From: Rhodoferax sp.
Lineage (GTDB): Bacteria > Pseudomonadota > Gammaproteobacteria > Burkholderiales > Burkholderiaceae_C
NCBI RefSeq assembly: GCF_023701345.1
Contig: NZ_JAMPXE010000010.1
Coordinates: 1-43,736 of the forward strand
Reading direction: 5' to 3'
DNA: 43,736 bases
Each line of letters starts with the position of its first letter. The stretch's first letter is position 1. Made by a program: the position numbers and the translations under genes. Under the pieces are notes generated by a model. It was not told the DNA's origin, did not search any database, and worked only from the letters and a program-made list of their open reading frames with translations. This document shows, in pieces, positions 24,908-35,127 of this stretch.

Positions 24908-26119
24908 TCAGGCCGACAAAGGCATCGCCTGCTCCGCCAGGCTGGCGTGCAGGGCGGCACCGAGCGGCAGCACCTCGTCGTTGAAGTCGTAGCGGTTGTT
25001 GTGCAGGTGGCAGCCGCCCATGCCGTTCTCGGTGCCCTGGCCGAGCCGCAGATAGGCGCCGGGCTTGACGCGCAGCATGAAGGAAAAATCTTCGGCGCCC
25101 ATGCTCGGCTCCAGGTCGCGCACCACGTTGGCGGCGCCCACCAGGCTTTCCGCCACGTCGCCGGCAAAGCGGGCTTCAGGCGCGGTGTTGACGGTGGCCG
25201 GGTACATGCGCTGGTAAGTCACTGTCGCGCTGGCGCCAAACGCCTGCGCCACCGCACTGCACAACTCAATGAGGCGGCGCTCGATCAGCGCCTGCACCTC
25301 GGTCTTGAAGGTGCGCACCGTGCCGACCAGGGTGGCGCTGCCCGCCACCACGCTCATGGCGCCCAGGTCGCCCGCCTGCATGGCGCACAGACTGATGACG
25401 GCGCTGTCCACCGGCTTGACGTTGCGCGACACAATGCTTTGCACCGCGGTGATGATGTGCCCCGCCACCAGCACCGGGTCCACCGTCTGGTAGGGGTGCG
25501 CGCCATGGCCGCCCTTGCCGGTGATCTCGATGCTGATGCGGTCCGCCGCGGCCATCATCGGGCCGGTGTTCAGGCCGATGGTGCCGGGTCGCATGGCCGG
25601 CCAGTTGTGCATGCCAAACACCGACTGCACCGGAAAGCGCTCGAACAGGCCGTCGTCGATCATGGCCTGGGCACCGGCGTAGCCTTCTTCACCGGGCTGG
25701 AAAATCAGCACGGCGGTACCGTCAAAGTTGCGCGTCTCGGCCAGGTAGCGCGCCGCGCCCACCAGCATCGCGGTATGACCGTCGTGGCCACAGCCGTGCA
25801 TCAGGCCGGGCTGGGCCGATTTCCAGGCAAAGTCGTTGTGCTCGGTCATGGGCAGCGCGTCCATGTCGGCGCGCAGGCCGATCATCCTGCCGCTGCTGTG
25901 GCGCTTGCCCTGGATCACAGCCACGACGCCGGTCTTGCCGATGCCGGTATGGATGGCATCGACACCACAGACTTTAAGCGCCTGCTGCACGCGATGGGCG
26001 GTATAGACCTCCTCAAAGCCCAGTTCCGGGTGCGCGTGCAGGTCGCGCCGCAAGGCGGTCAGTTCGGGGTGGAAAGCGGCGATGTGGGCAAAGGCACGGC
26101 TGTTGCTGGTGTATTTCAA
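24908..26119 (-). CDS. M20-family amidohydrolase (hippurate hydrolase / N-acyl-amino-acid deacylase type)
   Basis: A 403-residue dinuclear metallohydrolase of the M20D branch. Metal ligands are in MHGCGHDGHTAML (Cys and His pair), the general base in PGEEGYAGA, a further His in FGMHNWP, and the C-terminal ligand in MGAEDFSFML. Relatives release an acid from N-acyl amino acids or indole-acetyl amino acids. There is no ATG near the start; TTG 26119 is used, with AGGA nine bases upstream. It is 34 bp downstream of ruvB's end on the opposite side (ruvB lies upstream on the same strand), so read-through is possible without a functional link. Confidence 0.9.
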   Translation of the reverse strand: MKYTSNSRAFAHIAAFHPELTALRRDLHAHPELGFEEVYTAHRVQQALKVCGVDAIHTGIGKTGVVAVIQGKRHSSGRMIGLRADMDALPMTEHNDFAWKSAQPGLMHGCGHDGHTAMLVGAARYLAETRNFDGTAVLIFQPGEEGYAGAQAMIDDGLFERFPVQSVFGMHNWPAMRPGTIGLNTGPMMAAADRISIEITGKGGHGAHPYQTVDPVLVAGHIITAVQSIVSRNVKPVDSAVISLCAMQAGDLGAMSVVAGSATLVGTVRTFKTEVQALIERRLIELCSAVAQAFGASATVTYQRMYPATVNTAPEARFAGDVAESLVGAANVVRDLEPSMGAEDFSFMLRVKPGAYLRLGQGTENGMGGCHLHNNRYDFNDEVLPLGAALHASLAEQAMPLSA

Positions 26120-26153
26120 GAGACTGTCCTTTCAGGTCAGTGAAGCAAAACCA

Positions 26154-27218
26154 TCACACGCCGAACAGTTCCCCGCCGGCCTGGTCCGCCGGCGGCGTCA
26201 CGCCCAGGTGGCGGTAGGCGGCCAGTGTGGCAATGCGGCCGCGCGGCGTGCGCTGCAGGTAGCCCTGCTGGATCAGGTAGGGCTCGATCACGTCCTCGAT
26301 GGTTTCGCGCTCCTCGCCAATGCTGGCGGCAATGTTGTCCAGGCCAACCGGGCCGCCGTCAAAGCGGTGGATTACGGCTTCGAGCAGTTTGCGGTCCATC
26401 AGGTCGAAGCCCTGCGGGTCGACATCGAGCATGGCCAGCGCGCGGTTGGCGATGTCAAGCGTGATCTCGCCCACACCCTTCACATCGGCGTAGTCGCGCA
26501 CCCGGCGCAACAGCCGGTTGGCAATGCGCGGCGTGCCGCGTGAACGGCGCGCAATCTCGAAACCGCCTTTTTCATCGGTGCTCACCTTGAGCAGCCCGGC
26601 ACTGCGCTTGACGATGCGCGCCAATTCCTCGGGGGTGTAAAACTCCAGCCGCGCCACAATGCCAAAGCGGTCGCGCAGCGGGTTGGTCAGCATGCCGGCG
26701 CGGGTGGTGGCGCCGACCAGCGTGAAAGGCTGCAGGTCAAGCTTGATGGAGCGCGCCGCCGGGCCTTCGCCGATCATGATGTCAATCTTGTAGTCTTCCA
26801 GCGCCGGGTACAGGATTTCCTCGACCACCGGGCTCAGGCGGTGGATTTCGTCGATGAACAGCACATCGTTCTTTTCCAGGTTGGTCAGCAGCGCCGCCAG
26901 GTCCTTGGGTTTTTCCAGCACCGGTCCGCTGGTCTGGCGCAGGTTGACGCCCAGCTCGTGCGCAATGATGTGGGAAAGCGTGGTCTTGCCCAGGCCCGGC
27001 GGGCCAAACAGCAGCACATGGTCAAGCGCTTCGTCGCGCATCTTGGCGGCGCTGATGAAAATCTCGAGCTGTTCGCGCGCCTTGGTCTGGCCCACGTACT
27101 CCTGCATCAGCTTGGGCCGCAGCGCGCGCTCGATCGCCTCCTCGTTGGGCGAGGCGGGCGTGTTGGACACCACCCGCTTGGGCGGCGCCGGGGCAAAGTC
27201 ATCGGTTTGGATACTCAA
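26154..27218 (-). CDS. ruvB: Holliday junction branch migration ATPase RuvB
   Basis: A 354-residue AAA+ helicase that drives branch migration with RuvA. Walker A is GPPGLGKTT, Walker B is DEIHR, sensor 1 is GATTRAG, and the C-terminal winged helix contains [18 protein letters not shown]. The start codon appears to be TTG 27218; the resulting N-terminus ([10 protein letters not shown]) is that of related Comamonadaceae proteins as far as I recall. ruvA is encoded separately, nearly 6 kb away on the same strand, and ruvC is not in the window. A palindromic dispersed repeat lies 29 bp upstream of the start. Confidence 0.97.
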   Translation of the reverse strand: MSIQTDDFAPAPPKRVVSNTPASPNEEAIERALRPKLMQEYVGQTKAREQLEIFISAAKMRDEALDHVLLFGPPGLGKTTLSHIIAHELGVNLRQTSGPVLEKPKDLAALLTNLEKNDVLFIDEIHRLSPVVEEILYPALEDYKIDIMIGEGPAARSIKLDLQPFTLVGATTRAGMLTNPLRDRFGIVARLEFYTPEELARIVKRSAGLLKVSTDEKGGFEIARRSRGTPRIANRLLRRVRDYADVKGVGEITLDIANRALAMLDVDPQGFDLMDRKLLEAVIHRFDGGPVGLDNIAASIGEERETIEDVIEPYLIQQGYLQRTPRGRIATLAAYRHLGVTPPADQAGGELFGV

Positions 27219-27247
27219 GGCAGGCTCAGGTTAAGGCGATAAAACGT

Positions 27248-27320
27248 CGTCATTGCGAGCAAAGCGAAGCAATCCATGACTTCCGGCTGCATGGACTGCC
27301 ACGCTACGCTCGCAGTGACG
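27248..27320. repeat. Palindromic dispersed repeat, copy 1
   Basis: CGTCATTGCGAGC (27248-27260) and GCTCGCAGTGACG (27308-27320) are inverted with one mismatch, and the interior has GCGAAGCAATCCATG and CTGCCACGCTACG. This is the widely dispersed BRE/REP-like non-coding element of many proteobacteria. A second copy is at 31634-31704. It lies between the alpha/beta hydrolase and ruvB genes. Confidence 0.85.
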
Positions 27321-27339
27321 GGGTCAGGGTTCATGTGCA

Positions 27340-28203
27340 CTATAGCGCCAGCCGGGTCGCCAGCCATTGGCTCAAGGAACTGGCGGGGTCTTCAAAGCCA
27401 TGGATGCCAAGGTAATGATCACAACCGGGCAGCGCGCTGAGTTCGCCGGCGTTGCCCGCACCGTGCCAGGCGGCGTGGAAACTGCTGGCCTGGCGCGCAA
27501 ATTCCGGGCTTTCTTCGCTGCCCCAGTTCACCCAGATCGGCGTTTGGCAAGGCCGCACGCCAAACATCGGCGAGTTGCGCCGGATGAGGCCCTCATCGAG
27601 CTGGATCATGGGCTGCAAATAGCTGTAGCGCAGCGGCGCAATGTCATAGACACCACTCACCAGCACCGCGGCAGCGATCGGATCGGTGGGCAGACCGTAG
27701 TCCTCGGCCCAGCGCGTTTGCAGGCACATGGCGGTCAGGTGTGCGCCGGCCGAATGCCCGCCCAAGGCGATCCGCGTCGGATCACCGCCGTACTCGGCAA
27801 TATGGCGCTGCGCCCAGGCCACGGCAGCGCGCACCTGGCGCGTGATTTCATCCAGCGTCACCGCCGGGCACAGGGCGTAATTGACCACCACGGTGGTGAT
27901 GCCCAGCGGCTGCAGGCCGAGTGCCACGCAGCCGAATTCCTTGCTGGAAAACGCCCGCCAGTAACCGCCATGGATGAACACGAACACCGGCGCATTGGGC
28001 GCATCGGCCGGAAAGATGTCGAGCGTTTCGGCCAGCGTGGGACCATAAGGCACATCGAGCACGCAGCGCAAACCGGCGCGGGCCTGGCTTGAGCGCGCGA
28101 GGTAGTGTTTGGCCGGTGCCGTCGCGTCGGCCAGCTTGATGGCGGGGTTGTACTGCGCGTCAAGCTGGGCCTGCGTTTCAAAGTCTCGATAAAGCGTTGT
28201 CAT
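27340..28203 (-). CDS. Alpha/beta hydrolase (kynurenine-formamidase/carboxylesterase-like)
   Basis: A 287-residue serine hydrolase. The oxyanion-hole motif is HGGYW at 78-82, the nucleophile S151 is in GGHSAGAH, and the catalytic His is probably H263 (CDHYLGI). The acid is less clear; E231 in GSEESPEF stands where many relatives have aspartate. The HGG motif and small cap fit the BD-FAE/kynurenine formamidase group, which cleaves small amides or esters. It begins 15 bp after livF and is probably the last gene of the importer operon, so its substrate may be what the importer brings in. It is not accompanied by kynureninase or tryptophan dioxygenase genes. Confidence 0.82.
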   Translation of the reverse strand: MTTLYRDFETQAQLDAQYNPAIKLADATAPAKHYLARSSQARAGLRCVLDVPYGPTLAETLDIFPADAPNAPVFVFIHGGYWRAFSSKEFGCVALGLQPLGITTVVVNYALCPAVTLDEITRQVRAAVAWAQRHIAEYGGDPTRIALGGHSAGAHLTAMCLQTRWAEDYGLPTDPIAAAVLVSGVYDIAPLRYSYLQPMIQLDEGLIRRNSPMFGVRPCQTPIWVNWGSEESPEFARQASSFHAAWHGAGNAGELSALPGCDHYLGIHGFEDPASSLSQWLATRLAL

Positions 28204-28218
28204 GATCCCAGCTTTCTA

Positions 28219-28925
28219 TCACACCCCGACATAGCGCTGCCACAGGGCTGGCTCCGCCGCCAATTGCGCCGAGTTGCCCTGCCATACCACCTGGCCGCGT
28301 TCCAGAATGCTGTGATGATGCGCCAGTCTGATCAAGCGCTCGACATATTTATCAATCACCAGAATGGTCTGGCCACGGCTGCTCAACTGATGCAGGCACT
28401 GCCAGATGTCCTCGCGCACCAGTGGTGCCAGGCCCTCGGTGGCCTCGTCCAGAATCAGCAGGTGGGGGTTGGTCATGAGGGCGCGGCCAATCGCCAGCAT
28501 TTGCTGCTCGCCGCCCGAAAGTTCGTTGCCCATGTGGCGCACGCGCTCGGCCAGTCGCGGGAACAGATCAAAGACTGACTCCAGCGTCCACGGGTCTGAG
28601 GAAGCATTGCGGTTGGCGGCAAAGGCCAGCAGGTTTTCCCGGACCGACAGATTCGGAAAAATCTGCCGGCCTTCGGGCACCAGCGCCAGCCCCATGCGGG
28701 CAATGCGGTCGGGCGTGTAGCGGTCGATGCGCTCGCCGCGAAAGCGCACGCTGCCGCTGAACGCCGGCGTCAGGCCCAGAATGGCGCGCACCGTGGTGGT
28801 TTTTCCCATGCCGTTGCGCCCGAGCAGCGTGGCCACCTCGCCGGGCTGCACGGCGAAACTCACGCCAAACAGGACCTGGCTGGCGCCGTAGGCGGCCTGC
28901 AGACCGTCCACATCAAGCAGCGCGC

Positions 28926-28929
<4 letters not shown>
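28219..28929 (-). CDS. livF: ABC importer ATPase, LivF type
   Basis: A 236-residue ATP-binding subunit of a branched-chain-amino-acid-type (HAAT) importer. Walker A is GRNGMGKTT, the ABC signature is LSGGEQQML, and Walker B is LLILDEATEGLAP. ATG 28929 overlaps the livG stop as ATGA. It pairs with LivG at the cytoplasmic face of LivH/LivM. The substrate may be a branched-chain amino acid, an amide or an aromatic acid; family members vary. Confidence 0.93.
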
Positions 28930-29686
<757 letters not shown>

Positions 29687-29690
<4 letters not shown>

Positions 29691-30703
29691 GGCGCCGGCC
29701 TTTTGCGCCACAGGCTCAGCAGCCCGTTCGGCGCCAGCAGCACCACGGCCAGCAACACCGCGCCCAGGCCAAACTGCCAGTGGATGGTGTAGCTGCTCAG
29801 CAGCTCTTCGAGCAGCAGAAACACCACGGCACCGACCAGGCCACCGTACAAATGGCCGACGCCGCCCAGAATCACCATCACCATCAACATGCCCGACTCG
29901 CTCCACTGCATCATCGACGGGCTGACAAAGCCGCCCTGATGCGCCAGCAAGGCACCGGCCAGGCCAGCCAGCGCCCCCGCCAGCACGAAGGCCATCAACT
30001 TGAAGCGGTACACCGGAAAACCGATGGCCGCCATGCGCGTCTCGTTTTCGCGAATCGCCTGCAAGGCGTGGCCAAAGCGGGAATTCAGCAAGCGATGCAC
30101 CGCCAGAAACACCAGCGTGGTAATGGCCAGCACCAGGTAATAAAAAGTGGCGTCCTGGCTCAGGTCCAGGCCAAGGCCCAGCTTGAAGCGCCCCGCCAGC
30201 GACAGGCCGTCGTCGCCGCCATAGGTTTTGAGCGACACCATCAGGTAGTACAACATCTGTGCAAAGGCCAGCGTGATCATGATGAAGTACACGCCCCGGG
30301 TGCGCAGGCTGATGGCCCCGATGAGCAAGGCCAGCGCAGCCGCCGCCACAAAGGCCAGCAGCAGTGCCAGCCAGGCGGAATGGAAGCCGTTCTGCATCAG
30401 GATGCCCGCCGCATAAGCCCCCACGCCGATAAAAGCCGCATGGCCAAAACTGACCATGCCGCCAAACCCCAGGATCAGGTTGAGGCTGGTGGCCGCCAGC
30501 GCAAAAATCAGCATGCGGCTGGCCACGCCCACGTAAAAGTCCAGCCCCCAGGCGTGCGCCAACTCGGGCAGCAGCACCAGGGCGATCAGCAAAACCAGGC
30601 CGGTGCGCCAGTACAAGGGGTGGTCCAGCAAGCCGGGCAACAGGCGCAGCGGGGCCGTGGCCACCGCAACCGGCTTGGCGGGGTGTGAATCCAGCTCAGC
30701 CAT
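29687..30703 (-). CDS. livM: ABC importer permease, LivM type
   Basis: A 338-residue permease with about nine or ten membrane helices. LNLILGFGGMVSFGHAAFIG is the diagnostic LivM segment, and an EAA-like cytoplasmic loop is near RFGHALQAIRENETRMAAIG. The N-terminal 15 residues are charged and cytoplasmic. Its start lies within livH, with an 8-base overlap, and its stop overlaps livG by four bases, so H, M, G and F are tightly coupled. Confidence 0.94.
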
Positions 30704-31616
30704 GGGCAGGAAACAGCCCTTGCGGCTTGAAAAACAGCACCGCCGCCATCAGCACATAAATCAGCACGGCAGCGACGGCCGGGCCCGCGCTGGCGGCCAG
30801 CGCCGGCCCCATGACGCGTTCAAAGACAAAAGGAATCAGGGTGCGCCCGGCGGTGTCCACCAGCCCCACCAGCAGCGCCCCCAGCAGCGCGCCGCGGATC
30901 GAGCCGATGCCGCCGATCACGATCACCACAAAGGCCAGTATCAAAATGCTCTCGCCCATGCCGACCTGCACCGCAAGCAGCGGCCCGAGCATGCCGCCGG
31001 CCAGCGCGCACAAGCCCGCGCCAATGGCAAACACCAGGGTAAACAGACGCCGCACATCGACGCCCATGGCCAGCGCCATCTCGCGGTTCGAGGCGCCGGC
31101 GCGCACCTGCATGCCGAGCCGGGTGCGCGTCACCAGCAGGTACAGCAGGCCCGCTGCCGCCAGCCCCACGGCAATGATGAACAGGCGGTAGGCAGGGTAG
31201 CTGAAGCCCGGCAACAGCTCCACCGGGCCGGCCAGCGCGGCAGGCGGGTTGAGTTCAAGCGGCTGCGAGCCCCAGACCATGCGCACCGCCTCGTTGCTCA
31301 TCAGCAAAATGGCAAAGGTGCCCAGCACCTGCGACAGGTGATCGCGCTGGTACAGGCGGCGCAGCACGGCAAGCTCCAGCAGCGCGCCTAGCAGCGCCGT
31401 GGCGACCACACCAAGCGCCAGACCGGTCCAGAACGAGCCACTGGCCAGTGCGATGCTGGCAATCAGGTAGGCCCCGACCATGTAGATCGAGCCGTGCGCC
31501 AGGTTGATCATGTCCATGATGCCAAACACCAGCGTCAAGCCGGCAGCCAGCAAGAACAGCATTAGGCCAAACTGCAGGCCGTTGAGCGACTGCTCCAGAA
31601 GCAGAATGCCGGTCAT
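30696..31616 (-). CDS. livH: ABC importer permease, LivH type
   Basis: A 306-residue permease with about eight helices. The N-terminal segment LFLLAAGLTLVFGIMDMINL is diagnostic of LivH. ATG 31616 follows AAGGAG at good spacing; the longer frame upstream runs through the dispersed repeat and is not used. It forms the membrane channel with LivM. The binding-protein gene lies 98 bp upstream on the same strand. Confidence 0.94.
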   Translation of the reverse strand: MTGILLLEQSLNGLQFGLMLFLLAAGLTLVFGIMDMINLAHGSIYMVGAYLIASIALASGSFWTGLALGVVATALLGALLELAVLRRLYQRDHLSQVLGTFAILLMSNEAVRMVWGSQPLELNPPAALAGPVELLPGFSYPAYRLFIIAVGLAAAGLLYLLVTRTRLGMQVRAGASNREMALAMGVDVRRLFTLVFAIGAGLCALAGGMLGPLLAVQVGMGESILILAFVVIVIGGIGSIRGALLGALLVGLVDTAGRTLIPFVFERVMGPALAASAGPAVAAVLIYVLMAAVLFFKPQGLFPAHG

Positions 31617-31633
31617 GACCGTTCTCCTTGAAC

Positions 31634-31704
31634 CGTCATCGCGAGGAGCGCAGCGACGTGGCGATCCATGCACACCTGGATTGCCGCACTTCGTTCGCAA
31701 TGAC
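31634..31704. repeat. Palindromic dispersed repeat, copy 2, inside the importer operon
   Basis: CGTCATCGCGAGGAGCGCAG starts at 31634, and TCGCAATGAC closes the palindrome at 31695-31704; the interior has GTGGCGATCCATG and GGATTGCCGC. It is the same family as the copy at 27248-27320. It sits between the substrate-binding-protein gene and livH. Confidence 0.85.
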
Positions 31705-31714
31705 AGCCATATCG

Positions 31715-32911
31715 TCAGAGCACGGGCATCTTGCACTCGCCGACATAGGCATCGGCGTGGTTTTTGAACACCGTGCCCAACGTTCGGTTGGTGATGCGGC
31801 CCTGGGCGTCCTTGGTGATCACGCGCAAGTAGTAGTCCTGGATCGGATAACCGTTGGTGTTGAACTTGAAGGCCCCGCGCACCGAGTCAAATCTGGCGGC
31901 GGCGATGGCCTTGCGCAGCGCAGCTTTGTCACTCAAATTACCCTTGACATCGCGCACGGCGGCGTCCATCAACCGGGCAGCGTCGTAACCTTGTGACGCA
32001 TACAAGGTGGGCAGGCGGCCGTAGTCTTTTTGAAAGTCGGCGACAAAGCGCTTGTTGACCGGGTTTTGCATGTCGTGCGCCCACTGCGAGGTGTTGAACA
32101 TGCCCAGCATCGGCTCCCCCACAGCGCGGATCACGTCTTCATCACCCGAGAAACCGGGGCCAAACAGCGTCATGTCCTTGGACAAGCCGGCACCGACAAA
32201 CTGCTTGATGAAATTGATACCCAGGCCGCCTGGCAAAAAGATGTAGACCGCATCAGCACCCGAGGCGCGCATTTTGGACAACTCGGCGCCATAGTCCAGC
32301 TGGCTTAGGGGCGTGTAGGTTTCCAGGGCAATTTGTCCCTTGAAATAACGCTTGAATCCGGCCAGCGCGTCCTTGCCCGCCGGGTAGTCGGGCGCCAGCA
32401 AGGCCACTTTCTTGAAGCCTTTGTCCTGCACCGTTTTGCCCACCGCTTCGTGCTGGTTGTCGTTCTGGTAAGAGGCGCTGAAAAAATACGGGTTGCACTG
32501 GGCGCCGGCGTACTGCGACGGACCGGCATTGGCGCTGATGTAGAAGGTTTTGGAATCAAAAATCGGCTTGCCCACCGCCAGCATGACGTTGGAAAACACC
32601 ACGCCGGTCATGAAATCCACCTGGTCGCGCTTGACCAGCCGGTCTGCGGTTTGCTTGGCGGCGTCGGGCTTGCCCTGGTCGTCGGCCACGATCACCTCGA
32701 CCGGCAGCCCGCCGAACTTGCCATTGGCATGCTTGAGCGCCAGGTTGAAACCGTCGCGAATGTCAATGCCCAGGCCCGCGCCGGGGCCGGACAAGGTGCT
32801 CAGCAGGCCGACCTTGACCTTGTCGGCGGCAAAGGCCGAACCCGCCAGACCGAGCAGGGCGGCGGCCGCGGTCAGTGTGAGGCTCAGGGATTTAAGACCA
32901 ATCGTTTTCAT
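31715..32911 (-). CDS. ABC importer substrate-binding protein, HAAT family
   Basis: A 398-residue periplasmic binding protein of the Leu/Ile/Val-binding type. The signal peptide is residues 1 to about 29, with likely cleavage at AFA-ADK. The mature protein begins KVKVGLLSTLSGPGAGLGID, typical of this fold. ATG 32911 is preferred over the TTG just before it; AGGA lies nine bases upstream. It is the first gene of the importer operon and is separated from livH by 98 bp containing a palindromic repeat. The ligand is not evident; several family members bind aromatic acids or amides rather than leucine. Confidence 0.9.
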   Translation of the reverse strand: MKTIGLKSLSLTLTAAAALLGLAGSAFAADKVKVGLLSTLSGPGAGLGIDIRDGFNLALKHANGKFGGLPVEVIVADDQGKPDAAKQTADRLVKRDQVDFMTGVVFSNVMLAVGKPIFDSKTFYISANAGPSQYAGAQCNPYFFSASYQNDNQHEAVGKTVQDKGFKKVALLAPDYPAGKDALAGFKRYFKGQIALETYTPLSQLDYGAELSKMRASGADAVYIFLPGGLGINFIKQFVGAGLSKDMTLFGPGFSGDEDVIRAVGEPMLGMFNTSQWAHDMQNPVNKRFVADFQKDYGRLPTLYASQGYDAARLMDAAVRDVKGNLSDKAALRKAIAAARFDSVRGAFKFNTNGYPIQDYYLRVITKDAQGRITNRTLGTVFKNHADAYVGECKMPVL

Positions 32912-33024
32912 CAAAATATCCTGTCAGGGGTTGAAAGGGAAGTGGGCTATTGCTACGGCCCGTTGAAGTATGAACCGAATCTATCACGGGCAATTCAGGC
33001 GGCCATTGTCGCGGAGCATTCAGG

Positions 33025-33597
33025 CTACTTCGCCAGCGCCTTGAGCGCCAGCTTGATGCCATCGCTGACACCAATGTCTTTCGGCAGTGCTTTCAGCGCG
33101 GCGGCGGCCTCCTTGTCGCTGTAGCCCAGCGCCAGCAGCGCCTGCAAAATGTCGCCCTGCGCGTCGCTGGCGAGGCTGCTGGGCAGACCAATGTCGGGGC
33201 CGAGCTTGCCCTTGAGCTCCAGCAGCAGGCGTTCGGCGGTTTTCTTGCCGATGCCGGGCACCTTGATGAGCCGGCCGCCCTCCTGCAGGGTGACGGCCTG
33301 CGACAACTCGGTCACGCTCATGCCCGACAGCACGGACAAGGCAGTGCGCGGCCCGACGCCCGAAATCTTGATGAGTTCGCGAAACGCCGCACGCTCGGCC
33401 GTAGAAGCAAAGCCATACAGAATCTGCGCGTCCTCACGCACCACAAAGTGCGTCAGCAGCGTCACCCTGGCGCCCAGCTCGGGCAGGTTGTAAAACGTGC
33501 TCATGGGCACGAATACCTCGTAGCCCACGCCGTGGCAGTCCACAATGACCTGCGGTGGATTCTTGTCGTCGAGGGTGCCAGTGAGTTTGCCGATCAT
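33025..33597 (-). CDS. ruvA: Holliday junction branch migration protein RuvA
   Basis: A 190-residue protein that binds four-way junctions as a tetramer and recruits RuvB. The N-terminal OB fold starts [11 protein letters not shown], two helix-hairpin-helix motifs follow ([16 protein letters not shown] and [17 protein letters not shown]), and the C-terminal domain III ([16 protein letters not shown]) contacts RuvB. ATG 33597 fits the family start; an upstream ATG at 33654 overlaps the phoH promoter region. It is divergent from phoH by about 59 bp. Confidence 0.97.
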   Translation of the reverse strand: MIGKLTGTLDDKNPPQVIVDCHGVGYEVFVPMSTFYNLPELGARVTLLTHFVVREDAQILYGFASTAERAAFRELIKISGVGPRTALSVLSGMSVTELSQAVTLQEGGRLIKVPGIGKKTAERLLLELKGKLGPDIGLPSSLASDAQGDILQALLALGYSDKEAAAALKALPKDIGVSDGIKLALKALAK

Positions 33598-33656
33598 TTT
33601 GTGCCTATCATTAAGTATGTTTTTCGCGTGAGTCCAATTTTTGGGAATTATCAACT

Positions 33657-34661
33657 TTGATCCTCCGACATATTTTTTCGCCGCCCAACAACGCCCGACT
33701 GGCGCACCTGTGCGGCCCCATGGACGAGCACCTGCGCACCATCGAGGCCGCGCTGCAAGTCAAGATTGCGCACCGCCACGAGCAGTTCAAGGTGGACGGG
33801 CTCAAGGCCGCTGCCCGCCGCGGCATGGAAATGCTGCAGGCGCTGTACGAGATGGCGGCGCGCCCGATCGAGCCGCGCACCGTGCAGCTGATGCTGGCCG
33901 GCGACGGCGATGTCAACGGCGCGGAAGGCCCGTCGCTCAAGACCAAACGCGCCGACCTCAAGCCGCGCTCGCTGAATCAGGCGCATTACCTCGACAGCAT
34001 CGTCAGCCACGACATCACCTTCGGCATCGGACCGGCCGGCACCGGCAAGACCTACCTGGCGGTGGCCATGGCGGTGGACGCGCTGCAGCGCAGCACGGTG
34101 CAGCGCATTGTGCTGACGCGCCCGGCGGTGGAAGCCGGTGAACGGCTGGGCTACCTGCCCGGCGACCTGGCGCAAAAGATCGACCCCTACCTGCGCCCGC
34201 TGTACGACGCGCTGTACGACCTGATGGGCTTTGAGGCGGTGCAAAAAGCCTTTGAGCGCCAGACCATCGAGATCGCGCCGCTGGCCTTCATGCGCGGGCG
34301 CACGCTCAACACCGCTTTTGTGATTCTGGACGAGGCGCAAAACACCACCCCCGAGCAGATGAAAATGTTCCTGACACGCATCGGCTTTGGCTCCAAGGCC
34401 GTGGTCACCGGCGATGTCAGCCAGATCGACCTGCCCAGCACCCAGCTCAGCGGCCTGATCGACGCCGAGCGCGTGCTCAAAAGCGTCGAAGGCATCGCCA
34501 TCTGCCGCCTGACCAGCGCGGACGTGGTTCGCCACCCGCTGGTGGCGCGCATTGTGGACGCCTATGACGCCCCCGGGCGCATCGGCATCCTGCGCCGTGA
34601 TGACGCCGAGCCGCTGGCAACCAAACGCCCCTCCCGCAGCCTCAAGCGTTCCGACCTATGA
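33657..34661 (+). CDS. PhoH-like ATPase
   Basis: A 334-residue PhoH-family P-loop ATPase. Walker A is [12 protein letters not shown] and Walker B is [14 protein letters not shown], followed by [14 protein letters not shown]. Family members next to ybeY are thought to act in RNA metabolism. The start appears to be TTG 33657, giving [12 protein letters not shown], with GGGAA upstream. The stop overlaps ybeY as ATGA, so the two are coupled; that order is widespread. Confidence 0.92.
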   Translation: MILRHIFSPPNNARLAHLCGPMDEHLRTIEAALQVKIAHRHEQFKVDGLKAAARRGMEMLQALYEMAARPIEPRTVQLMLAGDGDVNGAEGPSLKTKRADLKPRSLNQAHYLDSIVSHDITFGIGPAGTGKTYLAVAMAVDALQRSTVQRIVLTRPAVEAGERLGYLPGDLAQKIDPYLRPLYDALYDLMGFEAVQKAFERQTIEIAPLAFMRGRTLNTAFVILDEAQNTTPEQMKMFLTRIGFGSKAVVTGDVSQIDLPSTQLSGLIDAERVLKSVEGIAICRLTSADVVRHPLVARIVDAYDAPGRIGILRRDDAEPLATKRPSRSLKRSDL

Positions 34662-35101
34662 ACCAGCTCACCCTCTCCCTGCAATTTGGCAAATTTGAAG
34701 ACGTGGCCCAGCACCGCGCCGCGCTGCCTCGCCACAAGGTCGCGCGCTGGCTGCGCGCCGCACTGCAAAGCGATGCCGAACTCACCGTGCGCATCGTCGA
34801 TGCCGAAGAAGGCCAGGCCTTGAACCGCGACTACCGCAAAAAGGACTACGCCACCAACGTGCTGACCTTCGACTACACCCAGGAACCGGTGGTGACCGCC
34901 GACCTGGTGCTGTGCGCGCCGGTGGTGGCGGCCGAGGCGAAAGAACAGGGCAAAACCCTGGAAGAGCACTACGCGCATTTGCTGGTGCACGGCGCCCTGC
35001 ACGCGCAAGGCTGGGACCACGATGAAGACGAAGACGCCCAGGTGATGGAGCTGCGCGAAAGCGAGATCATGGCGCGGCTGGGTTTTGACAATCCGTATTG
35101 A
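34658..35101 (+). CDS. ybeY: Endoribonuclease YbeY
   Basis: A 147-residue metal-dependent endoribonuclease required for 16S rRNA 3'-end maturation and 70S quality control. The zinc site is [19 protein letters not shown], with the three histidines conserved. [19 protein letters not shown] is also diagnostic. It overlaps the PhoH-like gene by four bases. Confidence 0.96.
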   Translation: MNQLTLSLQFGKFEDVAQHRAALPRHKVARWLRAALQSDAELTVRIVDAEEGQALNRDYRKKDYATNVLTFDYTQEPVVTADLVLCAPVVAAEAKEQGKTLEEHYAHLLVHGALHAQGWDHDEDEDAQVMELRESEIMARLGFDNPY

Positions 35102-35127
35102 GTCCACTTCCTTTTTGAAAATTTGCC

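Noticed and set aside
29691-29906. 72-residue extension of LivG
   Set aside because: It is entirely inside livM, has unnatural composition, and the ATG at 29690 forms the usual coupled overlap.
30603-31391. Several long plus-strand frames antisense to the liv genes
   Set aside because: They are antisense frames produced by high-GC coding bias, with low-complexity His/Gln/Arg-rich composition.
31617-31736. 40-residue extension of LivH
   Set aside because: It crosses the palindromic repeat, and ATG 31616 has a strong AAGGAG.
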